Assembly (NCBI GenBank): GCA_021779875.1
Contig: JAJXZV010000311.1
Location: forward strand, 1 to 14,583
Source: Pseudomonadota bacterium
GTDB lineage: Bacteria > Pseudomonadota > Gammaproteobacteria > Steroidobacterales > Steroidobacteraceae
Length of the DNA: 14,583 nucleotides
Direction of reading: 5' to 3'
Below, piece by piece: positions 1-8,323 of this stretch (position 1 is the stretch's first letter; each line of letters starts with the position of its first letter). The notes beneath the pieces are model-generated. The model worked only from the letters and a program-made list of their open reading frames with translations, did no database searches and had not been told where the DNA came from. Both the position numbers and the translations under genes were made by a program.

Positions 1-1909
<1,909 letters not shown>

Positions 1910-2004
1910 CGCTGCACCTCGGAGTTCCCGTGTTCCCAGTGCCCAGCCGCAATGGGAGCGGCCAGGCTCCGGTGCAACAGCCCCCGTTTATTCGTAATTA
2001 AGTA

Positions 2005-2040
2005 AAAACGCGCCAGCCCAATCTTAGACTGGCGCGTTTT
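2005..2040 (-). terminator. Intrinsic terminator after the cytochrome gene
   Basis: A perfect 12-bp inverted repeat (AAAACGCGCCAG at 2005-2016, CTGGCGCGTTTT at 2029-2040) encloses a 12-nt loop. On the minus strand the stem ends in a run of T, about 85 bp beyond the cytochrome stop codon. It should end the quinoprotein transcript and insulate the regulator gene, which begins at 1909. The A/T arms make it potentially bidirectional, but no plus-strand gene feeds it. Confidence 0.85.
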
Positions 2041-2122
2041 GGGGGACATGGCAATCTGCGTTGCAGCATTTTACCGAGGAATGGCGCCGACCCAGCCGAT
2101 CGGTCCTCCTCGTCCCGCCCCG

Positions 2123-2665
2123 CTACGGGTTCTCCGGCTCCGGCGGCGGCGGCGGCGCGCCGTACTTGTAGGCGGGGTCGCCGTTGTACTGCGAGCGCAC
2201 GTAGGCAAAGATCTTCCAGAGATCGTCCGCATTCTTGATGATGGCACCGAACGGGGGCATCGGACCGACCACGTTCTCGTGCCCGATGCGCTTGTACCCT
2301 TGAGCCTGCAGCTGGTCGCTGCCGAGGGTGACCAGGCGGAACAGGGTGTCGTCGTCCCCGCCGTAGACCCAGACGTCGTTGATCAGGGGCGGGCACATGC
2401 CCCCGCCGCCGCCGCCGCCGTGGCAGCCGTTGCAGCCGTAGGTCAGCAGCAGGTGATGGCCTTCTTCCGTGACGTCCTTCTGCGTGTCCTTGTATGGATT
2501 GACCAGCTTGCCCTTCGGGGTCTCCTTGACCAGCTCGACGGGCGTGATCTTCGTGTAATCGACCGCGGGGGCCGCGTCGCCCGCACTCGCTCTGCCGGCG
2601 GATCCCAGCGCCATGATCACGGCGCACGACGTGACCAGGCCTCCGACCAAAACTCGTCCTAGCAC
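2123..2665 (-). CDS. Periplasmic c-type cytochrome, XoxG-like electron acceptor of the quinoprotein
   Basis: Single-haem c-type cytochrome of 180 residues, the likely electron acceptor of the PQQ dehydrogenase encoded upstream. A signal peptide runs to about residue 28 (cleavage after RASA). The haem-attachment motif CNGCH is at 78-82, followed by seven glycines and MCPPL. The probable axial methionine is M136 in VGPMPPFG. The tail is a run of prolines (171-175). Start is GTG at 2665, preceded by the strong ribosome site GAGGAGAGG. It is the last gene of the cluster, 105 bp after the binding-protein gene and before a terminator. An additional cysteine at 91 sits close to the haem motif. Role as partner rests on context and general family resemblance to XoxG/MxaG; PedF-like cytochromes are an alternative. 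Confidence 0.92.
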   Translation of the reverse strand: MLGRVLVGGLVTSCAVIMALGSAGRASAGDAAPAVDYTKITPVELVKETPKGKLVNPYKDTQKDVTEEGHHLLLTYGCNGCHGGGGGGGMCPPLINDVWVYGGDDDTLFRLVTLGSDQLQAQGYKRIGHENVVGPMPPFGAIIKNADDLWKIFAYVRSQYNGDPAYKYGAPPPPPEPENP

Positions 2666-2770
2666 TGTACCTCTCCTCGTTACCGTCCAACGGTTGTCAA
2701 ATCATCAGAAGATGGCGCGGCGGCGGCGCCGGATTCATCCGGGGTTCGACGCCGCGGCGCCCAGTAAGTT

Positions 2771-4411
2771 TCAGCCCGACTGGCCGCCGGCTCCCCCGGA
2801 CTGCTGCAGCACCCGCAGCACCTCTTCGCTGTTGTTCGCCTGCGCGATGCTCAACGCCGTGCGGCCGTCCTCGCTGCGCGCGCCCGCGTCCGCGCCGTGG
2901 TCGAGCAGCAAGCGCGCCACGCCCGCGTGGTTGGTCGCCGCGGCGATCATCAACGCGGTGACGCCTCCGGGATTGGTGGCGTTCACCGTCGCGCCGTGCT
3001 CGATCAGGATGGCGGCGAGCTCGGCCGAGCCCGAGATGGTCGCGAGCATGAGCGGCGTATAGCCGCCTTTGGCGACCTTCGTGTTCACGTCCGCACCGGC
3101 CGCGACCAGGGTCTCGGCCGCCTTGATCTTGGCATTCTGGGCGGCGATGGCGAGCGCGTCCAGCCCCTCGTCGTTGACCGAGGCGAGCTTGGCGCCGTGC
3201 CCGAGCAGCATCTTCAGCATCGCGGGGTCGTCGTCCCAAGCGGCGTACATCAGCGGCGTCCAGCCCGAGCGGTCCGCGAGGTTCACGTCGGCTCGATGAT
3301 TCACGAGGTCGGCTGCGACCTCCGGGAACTTGAACCGGGTGGCGTTCACCAGCGGCGTGTAGCCCTCGCCGTCCTGCTCATTCGGGTGCGCACCGTGCGC
3401 CAACAGGTAACTCACGCGATCCGGATCGTTGGCGACGATGGCGTCGTTCAACTCGTCGTCGGGATTCGCGCCCCGGGCGAGCGACTTCTTCAATTCCGCC
3501 ATGCGCGCGGCGCGCATCTTGGACTTTTCGGCCGCGGTCAGCGCGGGCTCCTGGAGGGGCGTGTACGGGCCGTGGGAGGGCAGGTCTCCCGGAACGATGC
3601 ACTCGTCGCAGCGGATCAGCGGCACGCCGTAGTCGGTCAGAATCCGCTGGATCTCGGCCGCGTGCGCCTCGAGGGCCGACTGCACGGCCGCCTTGATGTC
3701 CGGACGCCCGCGCGGCACGGCGAGCGTCATGTTGAACTCCAACGGAACGTGATCCTCCATCATGTTGACCGGCTTGATCACGATCGGCGCGTGCAGCATG
3801 GTCTTGTAGTAGCCGGCCATCGGCCCCCAGATCGCCGCCACGTCGAGCGAGCCGTCGATCACCTGCTGGACCTGGTAGGAAGGCTGGTTATCGGTGATCA
3901 GATCGGCGTTGTGGCTCAGGTAATGCACGATGGTGTTGTCCACCACCTTGTGTTCCGTGAGTGCGAGACGGATTGCCGAGACCTGGAAGACGCCGATGCG
4001 CAGATGCTTCAGTGCGGGATCGTCGAGACTTTTGATGTCGATCCCCTTGTCGTTCCGGTAGACCAGCACGAAGGTCGAGCGATACAGGGGCTTCAGCACC
4101 ATGGCGCCTTCGGTGTCCGAGGCCATGTCCATCCACACGTCGCAATTGCCTTCGTTCAGGGTGGTGCGCATCAGGCCGCGCTCGATCGACGGCCGCCAGT
4201 AGTAATGAACGTCGGTGCCGAGCGCCTTGCCGAGCACCTCGGCGATCTTGTTCTCGAAGCCTTCGCCTTTCTCGTTCGACAGCGGCATGTTGCCCGGGTC
4301 GGCGCACACCGTCAGGGATTTCAAGTCGGCGCCCCAGGCGGTGGCGCCGGCGATCAAGCAGGCCGCGAACAGTGCGGCGTGCCGGAGGGGCCGTGCGAGG
4401 ATCTGATTCAT
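2771..4411 (-). CDS. XoxJ-like quinoprotein-associated periplasmic binding protein fused to seven ankyrin repeats
   Basis: Protein of 546 residues with two parts. The N-terminal half (about 27-280) is a type II periplasmic binding fold of the quinoprotein-associated, XoxJ/MxaJ-like kind. It has a signal peptide (cleavage near GATAWG-AD), the opening VCADPGNMPLSN (C34), and the end motif CDEC (268-271) followed by GDLPSHGPY. After a charged, Ala/Lys-rich helical linker (about 290-316) come seven ankyrin repeats (about 320-540), several with the canonical TPLM.AA pattern and HGA turn. MxaJ/XoxJ proteins are thought to help activate the cognate dehydrogenase rather than feed a transporter, and no permease or ATPase gene is present here. 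ATG at 4411 is chosen because GGAG lies 7 nt upstream and a signal peptide follows directly; an in-frame ATG at 4462 would bury the signal. The signal implies that the ankyrin part is periplasmic, possibly a docking surface for the dehydrogenase or cytochrome (inference). Confidence 0.93.
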   Translation of the reverse strand: MNQILARPLRHAALFAACLIAGATAWGADLKSLTVCADPGNMPLSNEKGEGFENKIAEVLGKALGTDVHYYWRPSIERGLMRTTLNEGNCDVWMDMASDTEGAMVLKPLYRSTFVLVYRNDKGIDIKSLDDPALKHLRIGVFQVSAIRLALTEHKVVDNTIVHYLSHNADLITDNQPSYQVQQVIDGSLDVAAIWGPMAGYYKTMLHAPIVIKPVNMMEDHVPLEFNMTLAVPRGRPDIKAAVQSALEAHAAEIQRILTDYGVPLIRCDECIVPGDLPSHGPYTPLQEPALTAAEKSKMRAARMAELKKSLARGANPDDELNDAIVANDPDRVSYLLAHGAHPNEQDGEGYTPLVNATRFKFPEVAADLVNHRADVNLADRSGWTPLMYAAWDDDPAMLKMLLGHGAKLASVNDEGLDALAIAAQNAKIKAAETLVAAGADVNTKVAKGGYTPLMLATISGSAELAAILIEHGATVNATNPGGVTALMIAAATNHAGVARLLLDHGADAGARSEDGRTALSIAQANNSEEVLRVLQQSGGAGGQSG

Positions 4412-4433
4412 TGCGCAACTCCAGGTACCTTTT

Positions 4434-4467
4434 AGAAAAGAAAGCCCGGTGACTTGCGCCACCGGGC
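4434..4467 (-). terminator. Hairpin with T-rich tail between dehydrogenase and binding-protein genes (attenuator)
   Basis: A perfect 8-bp GC-rich stem (GCCCGGTG at 4444-4451, CACCGGGC at 4460-4467) has an 8-nt loop and is followed on the minus strand by TTTCTTTTCT. It lies in the 103-bp gap after the dehydrogenase stop and before the next ribosome site. The interrupted T tract suggests partial termination, or a 3' stabiliser, giving more dehydrogenase mRNA than downstream mRNA. The effect is inferred, not shown. Confidence 0.7.
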
Positions 4468-4514
4468 AGTTCCCAAGATACCTATTACTTATGAGGAAAA
4501 GCTATCTTTCGCGC

Positions 4515-6398
4515 TCACTCACCCACACGGAAGGTGTAGAGCGTGCCGCCCTGCGGAATGTGGTTCAGGCCCGCCGCCTTGGTCATGGCGGTGGCGCCGA
4601 TCGCACCGAACTTGTCGCTCAGATCGAGGCCGGCCGTCACCGGCAGGCCGATCCAGCCGCCGATGCCGGACCACACCGACACATACTGCTTGCCCTTCAC
4701 CGAGTAGGTGATGGGGTTGCCGATGATGCCGGAGCCCAGCTTGCGCGACCAGAGCACCTTGCCGGTGGCCCGATCGACCGCGCGGAAGTCGCCGCCGAGG
4801 CTGCCGTAGAAGGCCAGGCCGCCGCCCGTGACGAGCGCGCCGCCCCAGTTCGGATACTGGTCGGGGATCTCCCACTCGGTCTTGCCGGTCACGACGTTGA
4901 ACTTCTTGAACTTACCCGTCACGCCCGGCTTCTCCGGATACATGTAGACGTTGGCAAACACGTACACCGTGCCCTGCTGGGTGTGTGAACGCGCCTGCGG
5001 TTCGTCTTCCATGCACCAGTTGTTGGTCGGCACGTAGAAGTTGGTCGGATCGTTCGGATCGACCGCCACCGGCTGCTGGTCCTTGCCGCCCATCGCGGAC
5101 GGGCAAGCCTGGGTGTTGCCGCCAACCTTCAGAGGCGAGTGCTCGGGCACCTTGACCGGCCGGCCGGTCTTCATGTCGATCTTCTCGGCCCAGTTGGCCG
5201 TGACGTACTTGTGAGCGCGCAGCAGCGTGCCGTCGGTGCGATCGAGCACGTAGGCGAAGCCGTTGCGGTCGAAGTGCACCAGCGTCTTGCGCATCTTGCC
5301 GTCGACGTTCATGTCGACGAGCACGACCTCGTTGATGCCGTCATAGTCCCACTGGTCGAACGGGGTCATCTGATACACCCACTCCACATCGCCGGTGTCG
5401 ACGTTGCGGGCGAAGATGCTCATGGACCACTTGTTGTCGTACTTGCCGCTGTTGCAATGCTCCTGGGTGAGGGGCTCCTCGCAACGATACTGCGGCGACC
5501 ACAGGCCCGGGTTGCCGGTGCCGTAGTAGACCAGGTGCAGGGCCGGGTCATAGGCGTACCAGCCCCATGCCGCGCCGCCGCCGCGCTTCCACTCGTCGCC
5601 GGGGAAGGTGTGAATGCCCAGATCCTTGCCGGCGGTGCCGTATTCCGGATGCGCCTTGTTGGAGTTCGGGGTCAGGCACACGTCCTTGTCGCTGCCGGTC
5701 GAATGGCACTCCCACACCTTCTTGCCGTCGGCAAGGGCGTAGGCGGTGACGCGGCCGCGCGCCGCGAACTCGTCGCCGCCGAAGCCGATGATGACCTTGT
5801 CGTTGGCGATGATCGGGGCCGGGGTGATGGTCTCGCCGTGGTCCGGATAGGCATGCTTGACGACCCACTTTTCCTTGCCGGTCGCCGCGTCGAGGGCGAT
5901 CACGTAGCCGTCCAGCGTGCCGAACACGACCTTGCCGTCGGCGTACGAGAGGCCGCGGTTCACGGTGTCGCAGCAGGCGCGCGGCACGGCGGACTCGTCA
6001 CGGCCGCTGGTCTTGGTGTACGCCCAAGCCTGCACCGGGTGATCCGGGTCGCTCAGGTCCATCGCCTGGACGATGTTCGGCCAGCCGCTCTCCATGAACA
6101 TCATCGGCTTGCCGCCGACGTCCTCGATCACCAGAGGTTGACCCTCGTGGCCACGCAGCGTGCCGCTGGACTGCGACCAGATCATCTGCAGTCCCTTGAC
6201 GTTGCCGGTGTTGATCTCCTTGAGGGCACTGTAACGGGTTTGATTCAGGTTACCCGCCGGCGCGCCCCACTGATTCGGATCCTTGAAGCGCGCGAACTGC
6301 TCCGTATCCGATGCGGCCATCGATGCGCCGGCAGTCGTGACGAGCGCCGCGACTGCGTAGAGCACCTTGACCTGTCGATTTGCTGTAAGCCATTTCAT
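4515..6398 (-). CDS. xoxF: PQQ-dependent methanol/ethanol-family dehydrogenase, XoxF-type, predicted lanthanide-dependent
   Basis: Exported quinoprotein alcohol dehydrogenase of 627 residues, the usual length for the family. It oxidises a primary alcohol in the periplasm using PQQ and passes electrons to a c-type cytochrome. A signal peptide runs to about 28 (GASMA). The vicinal disulfide pair next to PQQ is C142-C143 in RACCDTVNRG. Likely metal and PQQ ligands are E210 (GGDEFAARG), N296 (YGTGNPGLW) and the WGW stack at 278-280. The catalytic base is D351 in QWDYDG; R378 lies in DRNG. D353, two residues after the catalytic Asp, is the residue that marks lanthanide enzymes (calcium-type MxaF has Ala there). 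ATG at 6398 follows AGGAGA with good spacing. XoxF assignment rests on this Asp, overall sequence pattern and neighbours; a lanthanide-type ethanol dehydrogenase such as PedH is the alternative. Substrate cannot be read from the sequence. Confidence 0.93.
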   Translation of the reverse strand: MKWLTANRQVKVLYAVAALVTTAGASMAASDTEQFARFKDPNQWGAPAGNLNQTRYSALKEINTGNVKGLQMIWSQSSGTLRGHEGQPLVIEDVGGKPMMFMESGWPNIVQAMDLSDPDHPVQAWAYTKTSGRDESAVPRACCDTVNRGLSYADGKVVFGTLDGYVIALDAATGKEKWVVKHAYPDHGETITPAPIIANDKVIIGFGGDEFAARGRVTAYALADGKKVWECHSTGSDKDVCLTPNSNKAHPEYGTAGKDLGIHTFPGDEWKRGGGAAWGWYAYDPALHLVYYGTGNPGLWSPQYRCEEPLTQEHCNSGKYDNKWSMSIFARNVDTGDVEWVYQMTPFDQWDYDGINEVVLVDMNVDGKMRKTLVHFDRNGFAYVLDRTDGTLLRAHKYVTANWAEKIDMKTGRPVKVPEHSPLKVGGNTQACPSAMGGKDQQPVAVDPNDPTNFYVPTNNWCMEDEPQARSHTQQGTVYVFANVYMYPEKPGVTGKFKKFNVVTGKTEWEIPDQYPNWGGALVTGGGLAFYGSLGGDFRAVDRATGKVLWSRKLGSGIIGNPITYSVKGKQYVSVWSGIGGWIGLPVTAGLDLSDKFGAIGATAMTKAAGLNHIPQGGTLYTFRVGE

Positions 6399-6645
6399 CT
6401 CAATTCTCCTGCTGCTTAGGGGTCCCTAGCTTTGCACCGCTACGCGAGGAAGCGGCGTGCTCGCAGAACTGCTCCTGCGTGCGTTGCGGAACGAGCGTTT
6501 AATTGATTTCACTAACTGAAACTCCCTCCTTAGCAATACGTATCGGTGTTTATAGTTGTCGGGCACCGTTCGGTCCGTGGCGGGACCGCGGCGCCCGTTG
6601 GGCAACCCAAGCCGGCGACTCACCACCGCAGACCCGGGACCGCAC
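6399..6645 (-). other. Long 5' leader of the dehydrogenase mRNA with hairpins and a possible short upstream ORF
   Basis: If transcription starts about 12 nt after the -12 element, the leader is about 247 nt. It can form a hairpin CGGTCC/GGACCG (6571-6588) and a small one TTGGG/CCCAA (6598-6610). A strong Shine-Dalgarno-like AAGGAGG (6531-6525) precedes a 28-codon GTG-started frame (6512-6426) rich in Arg and Ser, with 11 nt spacing. That peptide matches no family I know and may not be made. This leader and the upstream control elements fill the 505-bp gap between 6398 and 6904; I see no other gene in it. Confidence 0.4.
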
Positions 6646-6654
6646 GTATTGAAT

Positions 6655-6670
6655 AGCAATGCTTATGCCA
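6655..6670 (-). promoter_or_regulatory. Sigma-54 (-24/-12) promoter of the dehydrogenase gene
   Basis: The minus strand reads TGGCATAAGCATTGCT. This matches the TGGCACG-N4-TTGCW consensus in TGGCA and TTGCT, with the obligatory GG and GC separated by exactly 10 nt. It differs only in two bases of the -24 element (TA for CG). The predicted start of transcription is near 6645. Its placement downstream of a palindromic activator-like site and an IHF-like site is the classic layout for sigma-54 control. Confidence 0.75.
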
Positions 6671-6718
6671 GCGCGGTTCGTTTTGAAAAAAAGACTGCGC
6701 GGCAAAAAAATGGCGTCA

Positions 6719-6731
6719 AATCATGGGCTTA
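6719..6731 (+). promoter_or_regulatory. Possible IHF-binding site
   Basis: AATCATGGGCTTA matches the IHF consensus WATCARNNNNTTR at all specified positions but one (T instead of R). It lies in an AT-rich stretch (about 6680-6752) midway between the activator-like palindrome and the -24/-12 promoter, where IHF commonly bends DNA to bring a sigma-54 activator onto the polymerase. The motif is degenerate, so position is the main support. Confidence 0.45.
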
Positions 6732-6770
6732 AAATTAATGCGCCGTTAATCACGCGGCTTCGCGGCGCGG

Positions 6771-6792
6771 ACTGTCCCAAGGATGAGACAGT
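6771..6792. promoter_or_regulatory. Palindromic upstream activator-like site for the dehydrogenase promoter
   Basis: Two 9-nt arms, ACTGTCCCA (6771-6779) and TGAGACAGT (6784-6792), are inverted repeats matching at 8 of 9 positions around a 4-nt centre AGGA. The centre lies about 112 bp upstream of the -24 GG, typical for an enhancer bound by a Fis-type dimer such as the regulator at 1-1909. Assignment to that regulator is inference. Confidence 0.6.
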
Positions 6793-6903
6793 GGTGCAGC
6801 GGGGTTGCGCCGTTCGTGAGGCGCGCTGCGGCAATCGGAACGGGGTGAACGCGCGCACGGCGCGGGCGCCATCGGCGCCGGCCCGGCAACGCCGCCGCGG
6901 GCG

Positions 6904-7899
6904 CTAGGGGATGCTCACGCCCCAGGGCAGTTCGCCCACGGCGATTTCCTTGAGCACGCGCAAGGCGGGCACGTCGATGACGCTGACGCTGTTCGAGCGG
7001 CCGTTCGCGACGTACAGCTTGCGGCCATCGTGCGTGATCGCCATGTTCCAGGGACGTTTGCCCACGGGAATGGTGGCCACGACCTTGCCGCCGTCGGTCT
7101 CGACCGCCGAGACGGTGCCGTCGCCGCCGTTGGTGACGAACACGAGTTTGCCGTCGCGCGAGGCGATGGCGCCGGAGGGCCGCAGTCCCGTGTGGATGGA
7201 GCCGATCACCTTGCGCGCAGCCACGTCGACGACGTCGACTCCGCCGCTGCTTTCCTGGGCCACGTAGGCGATCTGCCGCTTCGGCAGCCAGGCGATCCCG
7301 CGGGGATGGCCCGAGGTGTGCACCACGCCGAGCGAGCGGCCGGCGCGCACGTCGACGATGTCGACGTCGTCCGAATTCTCGTTGCTGGTCATGAGCCAGC
7401 GCCCGTCGGCGCTGAAGGCGCAGTGTTCCGGGTTCTTGCCCACGAGCGCGATCTTGCGGGTGACCGTCGCGCGGGCCGGATCGACGAACGCGACGTCGTT
7501 GTCGTCCTCGATGCACACGGCGATCGAATGGCCCGTCGGCGCCAGGCTCGCGCCCTCGGGCCCCCGGCCGACCGCGATGCGCGTGCCGACCTCGCCCGAC
7601 GCCACGTCGACCGTGACCAGCGAGTCGCCGAGCGCGTCGACCACGAACGCGGTCTTGTTCGAGCGGTCGGCGACCACCGCCTGCACCTTCGCGCCGATCT
7701 TGCCCTGCGAGGGCAGCGTGCGCACGACCTCGTCGCGGGCCGTATCGATCACCGAGACGGTGCCGCTGCCCTGGTTGCCGACGTAGGCGTACTCGGCGCG
7801 GTCCGCGGCCGCGAGGCCCGAGGACCCGAACGCGCACAGGCTCAAGGTCCAGGCGGCGCGGCGGACAAGACTCGTCTTCTTGCGAATTGATGCTGGCAT
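6904..7899 (-). CDS. Periplasmic seven-blade YVTN beta-propeller protein associated with PQQ-dependent catabolism
   Basis: Exported beta-propeller protein of 331 residues. A signal peptide (MPASIRKKTSLVRRAAW..., cleavage near GLAAA) is followed by seven repeats of about 42 residues, each with a YVxN-like strand, a V.VID-like strand and a G.xP turn. The first is YAYVGNQGSGTVSVID and the last LYVANGRSNSVSVID. This length and repeat number match the family described as PQQ-dependent catabolism-associated beta-propeller proteins; its molecular role is not known. It lies upstream of the dehydrogenase gene on the same strand, with 505 bp between, and diverges from the porin gene. ATG at 7899 is chosen because it begins the signal peptide; no convincing ribosome site precedes it (GAGGA is about 14 nt away), and an in-frame GTG at 7911 is possible. 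The frame is open further upstream but that stretch is Arg/Pro-rich and does not look coding. Confidence 0.9.
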   Translation of the reverse strand: MPASIRKKTSLVRRAAWTLSLCAFGSSGLAAADRAEYAYVGNQGSGTVSVIDTARDEVVRTLPSQGKIGAKVQAVVADRSNKTAFVVDALGDSLVTVDVASGEVGTRIAVGRGPEGASLAPTGHSIAVCIEDDNDVAFVDPARATVTRKIALVGKNPEHCAFSADGRWLMTSNENSDDVDIVDVRAGRSLGVVHTSGHPRGIAWLPKRQIAYVAQESSGGVDVVDVAARKVIGSIHTGLRPSGAIASRDGKLVFVTNGGDGTVSAVETDGGKVVATIPVGKRPWNMAITHDGRKLYVANGRSNSVSVIDVPALRVLKEIAVGELPWGVSIP

Positions 7900-8042
7900 G
7901 GTGCTGTTCACGATCCTCGAAGCGTCGGACACGGCCGCGACGGCGCCGAATGCTGCATGGGGGCGGGATCCGGCGTCAAGCGCGGGCGGCGGCGGGCGCC
8001 GAACGCGCCTGTCCCGCCAGTGTGTCAAAGGCCGGCCTGCCG

Positions 8043-8060
8043 GTGTCACGAAAATGACAC
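8043..8060. promoter_or_regulatory. Palindromic upstream activator-like site for the porin promoter
   Basis: Perfect inverted repeat GTGTCA (8043-8048) and TGACAC (8055-8060) with a 6-nt AT-rich centre. It lies about 150 bp upstream of the porin -24 element. The TGTC...GACA core is shared with the site at 6771-6792, though the half-site spacing differs by 2 bp. It lies in the 424-bp gap between the divergent propeller and porin genes, which holds only control elements that I can see. Confidence 0.5.
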
Positions 8061-8199
8061 GCCTGCCGGGGGCGACCGCACGCCGGCCGAGGCGTTGCGG
8101 CGGACACACACTCGATGGCGCCGCGCAAAGCCCTCGGGCGCGAGGGTTTGAGCGGGAAATGTCGGAAACTCCCGCCTCCGGCGGCGCGGCCGTCGCATC

Positions 8200-8215
8200 T
8201 GGCACGCCGTTTGCT
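8200..8215 (+). promoter_or_regulatory. Sigma-54 (-24/-12) promoter of the porin gene
   Basis: TGGCACGCCGTTTGCT is a full match to TGGCACG-N4-TTGCW, with GG (8201-8202) and GC (8213-8214) 10 nt apart. The predicted transcription start is near 8226, about 98 nt before the porin ATG. It is the best promoter match in the window, and ties porin expression to a sigma-54 activator. Confidence 0.85.
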
Positions 8216-8235
8216 GCTGTCTGTCACGACACAGC
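8216..8235. promoter_or_regulatory. Palindrome over the predicted porin transcription start (operator-like)
   Basis: GCTGT...ACAGC with an inner TGTC-AC-GACA gives near-complete two-fold symmetry over 20 bp, broken at one outer base pair and at the centre. It begins immediately after the -12 element and spans the predicted start site, so a bound protein could block initiation. No regulator can be named from the sequence. Confidence 0.4.
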
Positions 8236-8239
8236 ACTT

Positions 8240-8253
8240 GTAAACGAGTTTAC
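8240..8253. promoter_or_regulatory. Second palindrome in the porin leader
   Basis: GTAAAC-GA-GTTTAC is a perfect inverted repeat with 6-bp arms and a 2-bp centre, in the first part of the predicted porin leader. As DNA it looks like an operator half-site pair; as RNA its loop would be too tight for a stable hairpin with all pairs. Function is unknown. Confidence 0.35.
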
Positions 8254-8323
8254 GGCCCGGCGCGGTGTCTGCGTTGGGAGAAAACAACATCATTTCGTAC
8301 TTCACTGGTATTGGGGGGCATCC

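Noticed and set aside
1949..1964. Sigma-54-like sequence (TGGCC...TTGC on the minus strand) before the activator gene
   Set aside because: GG and GC are 11 nt apart, not 10, which sigma-54 does not normally tolerate, and the -24 element is imperfect.
2897..4435. Long plus-strand frame antisense to the binding-protein/ankyrin gene
   Set aside because: Composition is that of a GC-rich shadow (Val/Arg/His/Gly-rich); the minus strand has a signal peptide and recognisable domains.
5139..6419. Long plus-strand frame antisense to the dehydrogenase
   Set aside because: Shadow of a gene with full catalytic motifs on the other strand.
6865..6879. GGCGCC-ATC-GGCGCC hairpin downstream of the beta-propeller gene
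   Set aside because: Stable stem but no T tract, in very GC-rich DNA; not enough to call a terminator.
6659..6907. Plus-strand 82-codon frame in the dehydrogenase upstream region
   Set aside because: No ribosome site, basic low-complexity end, and it runs over the sigma-54 promoter, IHF-like site and palindrome.
7900..8205. Upstream extension of the beta-propeller frame, and the matching plus-strand extension of the porin frame
   Set aside because: Both extensions precede clear signal peptides and cover the divergent control region with its sigma-54 promoter and palindromes.
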